In this document: one piece after another, positions 61,101 to 64,000 of the stretch
Layout: each line of letters begins with the position of its first letter
Numbering within the stretch: the stretch's first letter is position 1
NCBI GenBank assembly: GCA_018881555.1
Contig: JACAXG010000032.1
Span: 4,104,837-4,168,836, forward strand
From: Amblyornis subalaris
Lineage: Eukaryota; Chordata; Aves; Passeriformes; Ptilonorhynchidae
DNA: 64,000 nt
Reading direction: 5' to 3'
Program-made: the position numbers and the translations under genes
The notes under the pieces: generated by a model
What the model saw: the letters and a program-made list of their open reading frames with translations, nothing else
The model's database searches: none
Told to the model about the DNA's origin: nothing

Positions 61101-64000
61101 GTACTTCTGGCTCCCAGAGCCTTTAATGAGAGCCCTGAGTGTGGATCTGAGGTTGGAATTTGGCTCTAATGAAAGGTGGATTTTTCAAGTCTTCTGTGAA
61201 GTGCTTCACAAAGTGAGGGGTTTCAGTTTTTATACCCACACATCATATCATACTTACAGTTACCTTTGGCTGAACGATTCCTGGAATTTCTTGCTATCGC
61301 ATCCAAAAAAATGACACATTGAATTGCATATCAGCTGCATATATAAGTAAAGATTGTTCTGTAGGACAACACAGGGTTGTCAAGGTTTGTATTGAAAATG
61401 CCTCTTGGATTATCCCTTGTGTCTCAATTTCGGTTCAGCTTTTTTTCTCAGACTGGTTTTTTTTTGTGTGTTAATTTGTTTTTTTAGTAACCTTGGGGAG
61501 ATGAGCATCTCCAGCTTCCTAGATCTTCTCTTGTCTGCTGTGGAAAAAAGGAAAGACATCCAATTGTTTTAAAAAAATAGGAGCTTTAGTTTTCTCGTCA
61601 AGGAATGATTTTTCATTGATGGTGAAAACTTGGTAGATACTTATAGGTAGCATAAAATATATTTAGCCCTTGAACTGCGAGGAAAACAGCGGTTAAAAGT
61701 GTTCAGTCTGCTGATTTACAAGCACNGTGTGCTCAGATGTGGGAATTCACTGAGAAGATGTTGACGGTGAGAAAAGAATCTTGTACTTGTGGTTCAAAAT
61801 CATCTTTGTGCATTCAGTAGCTGAATATATTTTCAGTAGTCATGTTCTGAGATCTGCAGGAGCTGAAACAGTACTAACAGACCGGGCCTCCCTCCTGCAA
61901 AACAGTACACAAGCCACTTCTTAGAAAATAAATTGAGAGACTTGTCTAGGATGAATGGAGCCTAATTCCTCCCTGGACAGATTTATCTCTTCACATGGAC
62001 ATCAGAAGGGAGATCAGTGGCTAGTTTAGACTAGGCACATAACTTTAAAGGGTTTAAAATTGATGGGGTAGTTCTCAGCCAGAGTGTCTGACTCTCTGCT
62101 GGAGGTGGTTTCTGAGACCTGAAGGTCTTCAACACCCGAAGGGGAAATACCCAGGGAGTTATTGCTGCTGAAATCNTAGTTAGGTGCTTCTCTCAAAGGT
62201 GTCAAGTCACTTAAACCAGGCTGCCCAGCCTGGGGAAATAGGTGGACACAGATACCTAAATCTCAGGAATTGTTTCAGTCCTCATACAGCTGTTATGCCA
62301 GAGGCTCTTCTCTGATGCTGTTCCCCAGCCTGGTATGTCCCCATTCACACCAGTACACTCTTTGACTGTAGGATGGCCCTACAGGAGTGGTTGTATAGGA
62401 TCAATGCCTGACCAGCCCCTACCCCACCAAGAAAAGCCTTGAAGTCTTTGCTGTCTGTTGACTCACCCCTGGGAGAAGGATGAGACCACTTTCTCTGCAG
62501 TTTCTCCTGCACCTGGCACTTTTTGGAGAAGCAGGTAACTATTTGGAAATTCTGAATGAAGGCTCAGTGAGCCATGCCCTATCTCCATCTCTTTCTTATG
62601 TAGGACCAGGTGCACAGAAACCTGCTGTAGCCTAAGATCCATGGATGGAGATAAGTTCCAACATTGCATGGATGAGTCATTCTGAAGTTCCAGAGAAAAC
62701 TCATTATTTCTCCTAAAGCTCCCTTCCTAACTTAACTCTTTCTGAGTCAGGAGTCTGCTTTTTAGGTCCAGCAGGTGTTGGTGTTAAGAGCCCGGAATGT
62801 GTAGTTTATCTGCAAGATGACATAGTAAACTGTACCTAATATTTTCAAGGATTCAGACAAGATATGATTACTACCACATTTTGGCACTTGATGACTGCTG
62901 AGGCTTTTAAAAATTGAAATAATTGAAAGAATGACATTTAATCTCAGTCTTTTTGTGTTTAAATTGCTCTGCTAATTTCTCAGTGAGATAGTATTTCTTT
63001 TCTCAATAGGAGTATGCCTTAATCACATGATATGATCTGATTTCTCAGTAAGAATTATTATTCAGATCTGACTTTTTTTATGAGCCCAGGGTCCAGAGGG
63101 ATTTAAACTTCTAGTTTTAAATGCAAGCTAAGTGTATAAGTACTCTTGGTAATCTGGGCAAGAGTCAATGTTTAGTTGGTTTTGTGGCAAGCTCTTTTTG
63201 GATCACAAACATTCAGGGAGAATATTTGCTTGTTTTAATGGACATTTTATGTGAAAAGCATTTTATTTCTGGGAAAGGTTTCCTATCTAGCACAGATTTT
63301 GGATTAGAATCAAACAAAGCTTAACAATGTGTATTCGCAGTTGACACTTAAAGTACAAATTCATCCTTTTTCAGTGAAAGTTATTAATTCTTTTAATGTG
63401 CAGATTCTTCTGCCTTTGGAAAGAGATTAAGACAATAATTTTATAGATTTATTTTTTGTCTTCAGTACTAGCACAATCTTCCTACCCTTCCAAATTCTTC
63501 CTGTCATCATAGCAATTCAGTGCTGCTGATTTAGTGAATTGTATTGAGGTAGACAAGCAATCCAGCATGTTGAATTTGAACTCTGACCTTCCCTTTGCAT
63601 TGTTGCACAACTTCTTAGTTTTGCTAATCAAAAAGCATTCTCCCTCCCCCTCTTCTTTCAAATGAGCAAAACCTTGAAATACAGAGGGACAGGGAGGTTT
63701 TGGAAATGATCAGGAAAAGACACCTGTACATTTTTCTGGTTTGGCTCTGTGTTANGCATTTCTTATGGATCTGAAATCTGATATTATTTGCATTGTTCTT
63801 CAAATATCAAGATAGGANTAAATTCCTTAAGATTCCTATTATGCTTAAACACTGGAACATGTCCAAGCACATGACTTCTCATATGCTGTCTTCATCAATA
63901 CTTGAGTTCTTGACATATGAATCGTGATAAATTGAGATGGACAAGATATCAAGTGCGTTTTAGCTCTACAACAGCTAAATTCACAGGGACTTCCAGTACA
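58132..64000. other. Noncoding sequence to the window end
   Basis: No gene or clear dispersed repeat. Poly-T runs lie at 59601-59611 and 59767-59779. Short frames (up to 99 codons) have no recognisable motifs. Confidence 0.45.

Noticed and set aside
1..64000. tRNA, rRNA, CRISPR, operons, phage or defence genes
   Set aside because: No cloverleaf, spacer array or dense coding was seen. Repeat content shows a bird nuclear genome, where such features are not expected here.

Overview
This is a gene-poor stretch of bird nuclear DNA. The evidence is the repeat content: several CR1 LINE 3' ends, all 5'-truncated and with the typical avian 3' UTR text, and one roughly 1.07-kb LTR of a kind I know only from bird genomes. 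Many single N bases are scattered through it, as in a shotgun assembly with ambiguous positions. I recognise no host exon, tRNA, rRNA, CRISPR array or prokaryotic feature. The window is intergenic or lies in a large intron.

Layout. 1-10.5 kb is unique-looking sequence with one small CpG-rich patch (about 1430-1680). 10.5-17.9 kb holds four CR1-type fragments (10.53, 12.61, 16.50 and 17.65 kb) and the longest ATG-started frame of the window (13394-14071, minus, unrecognised). 20.8-24.4 kb is a graveyard of very old CR1/L3-clade LINEs on the minus strand. One still shows reverse-transcriptase blocks, including an FVDD motif, in broken frames. 27.2-27.4 kb carries two adjacent imperfect hairpins. 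A solo LTR lies at 30269-31339, flanked by a CTTTG target duplication. 31.3-40.9 kb is AT-rich and mostly unique.

40.9-42.9 kb has plus-strand LINE fossils: a 3' tail, then a separate endonuclease plus RT relic. 44.06-44.48, 50.66-50.82 and 50.96-51.34 kb are further ancient LINE 3' UTR pieces. 53322-54433 is a longer CR1 copy with part of the RT. 57766-58110 is a short CR1 copy inside an AT/TG microsatellite. The last 6 kb shows only short homopolymer runs.

Nothing here forms an operon or defence system. The biological story is decay of retroelements. Eleven of thirteen LINE pieces, and probably the LTR, lie on the minus strand. The two old LINE fossils with readable protein motifs are the most informative finds. 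I did not find a convincing new biological system. All family names rest on recall of consensus features and need a RepeatMasker or Dfam run to confirm.
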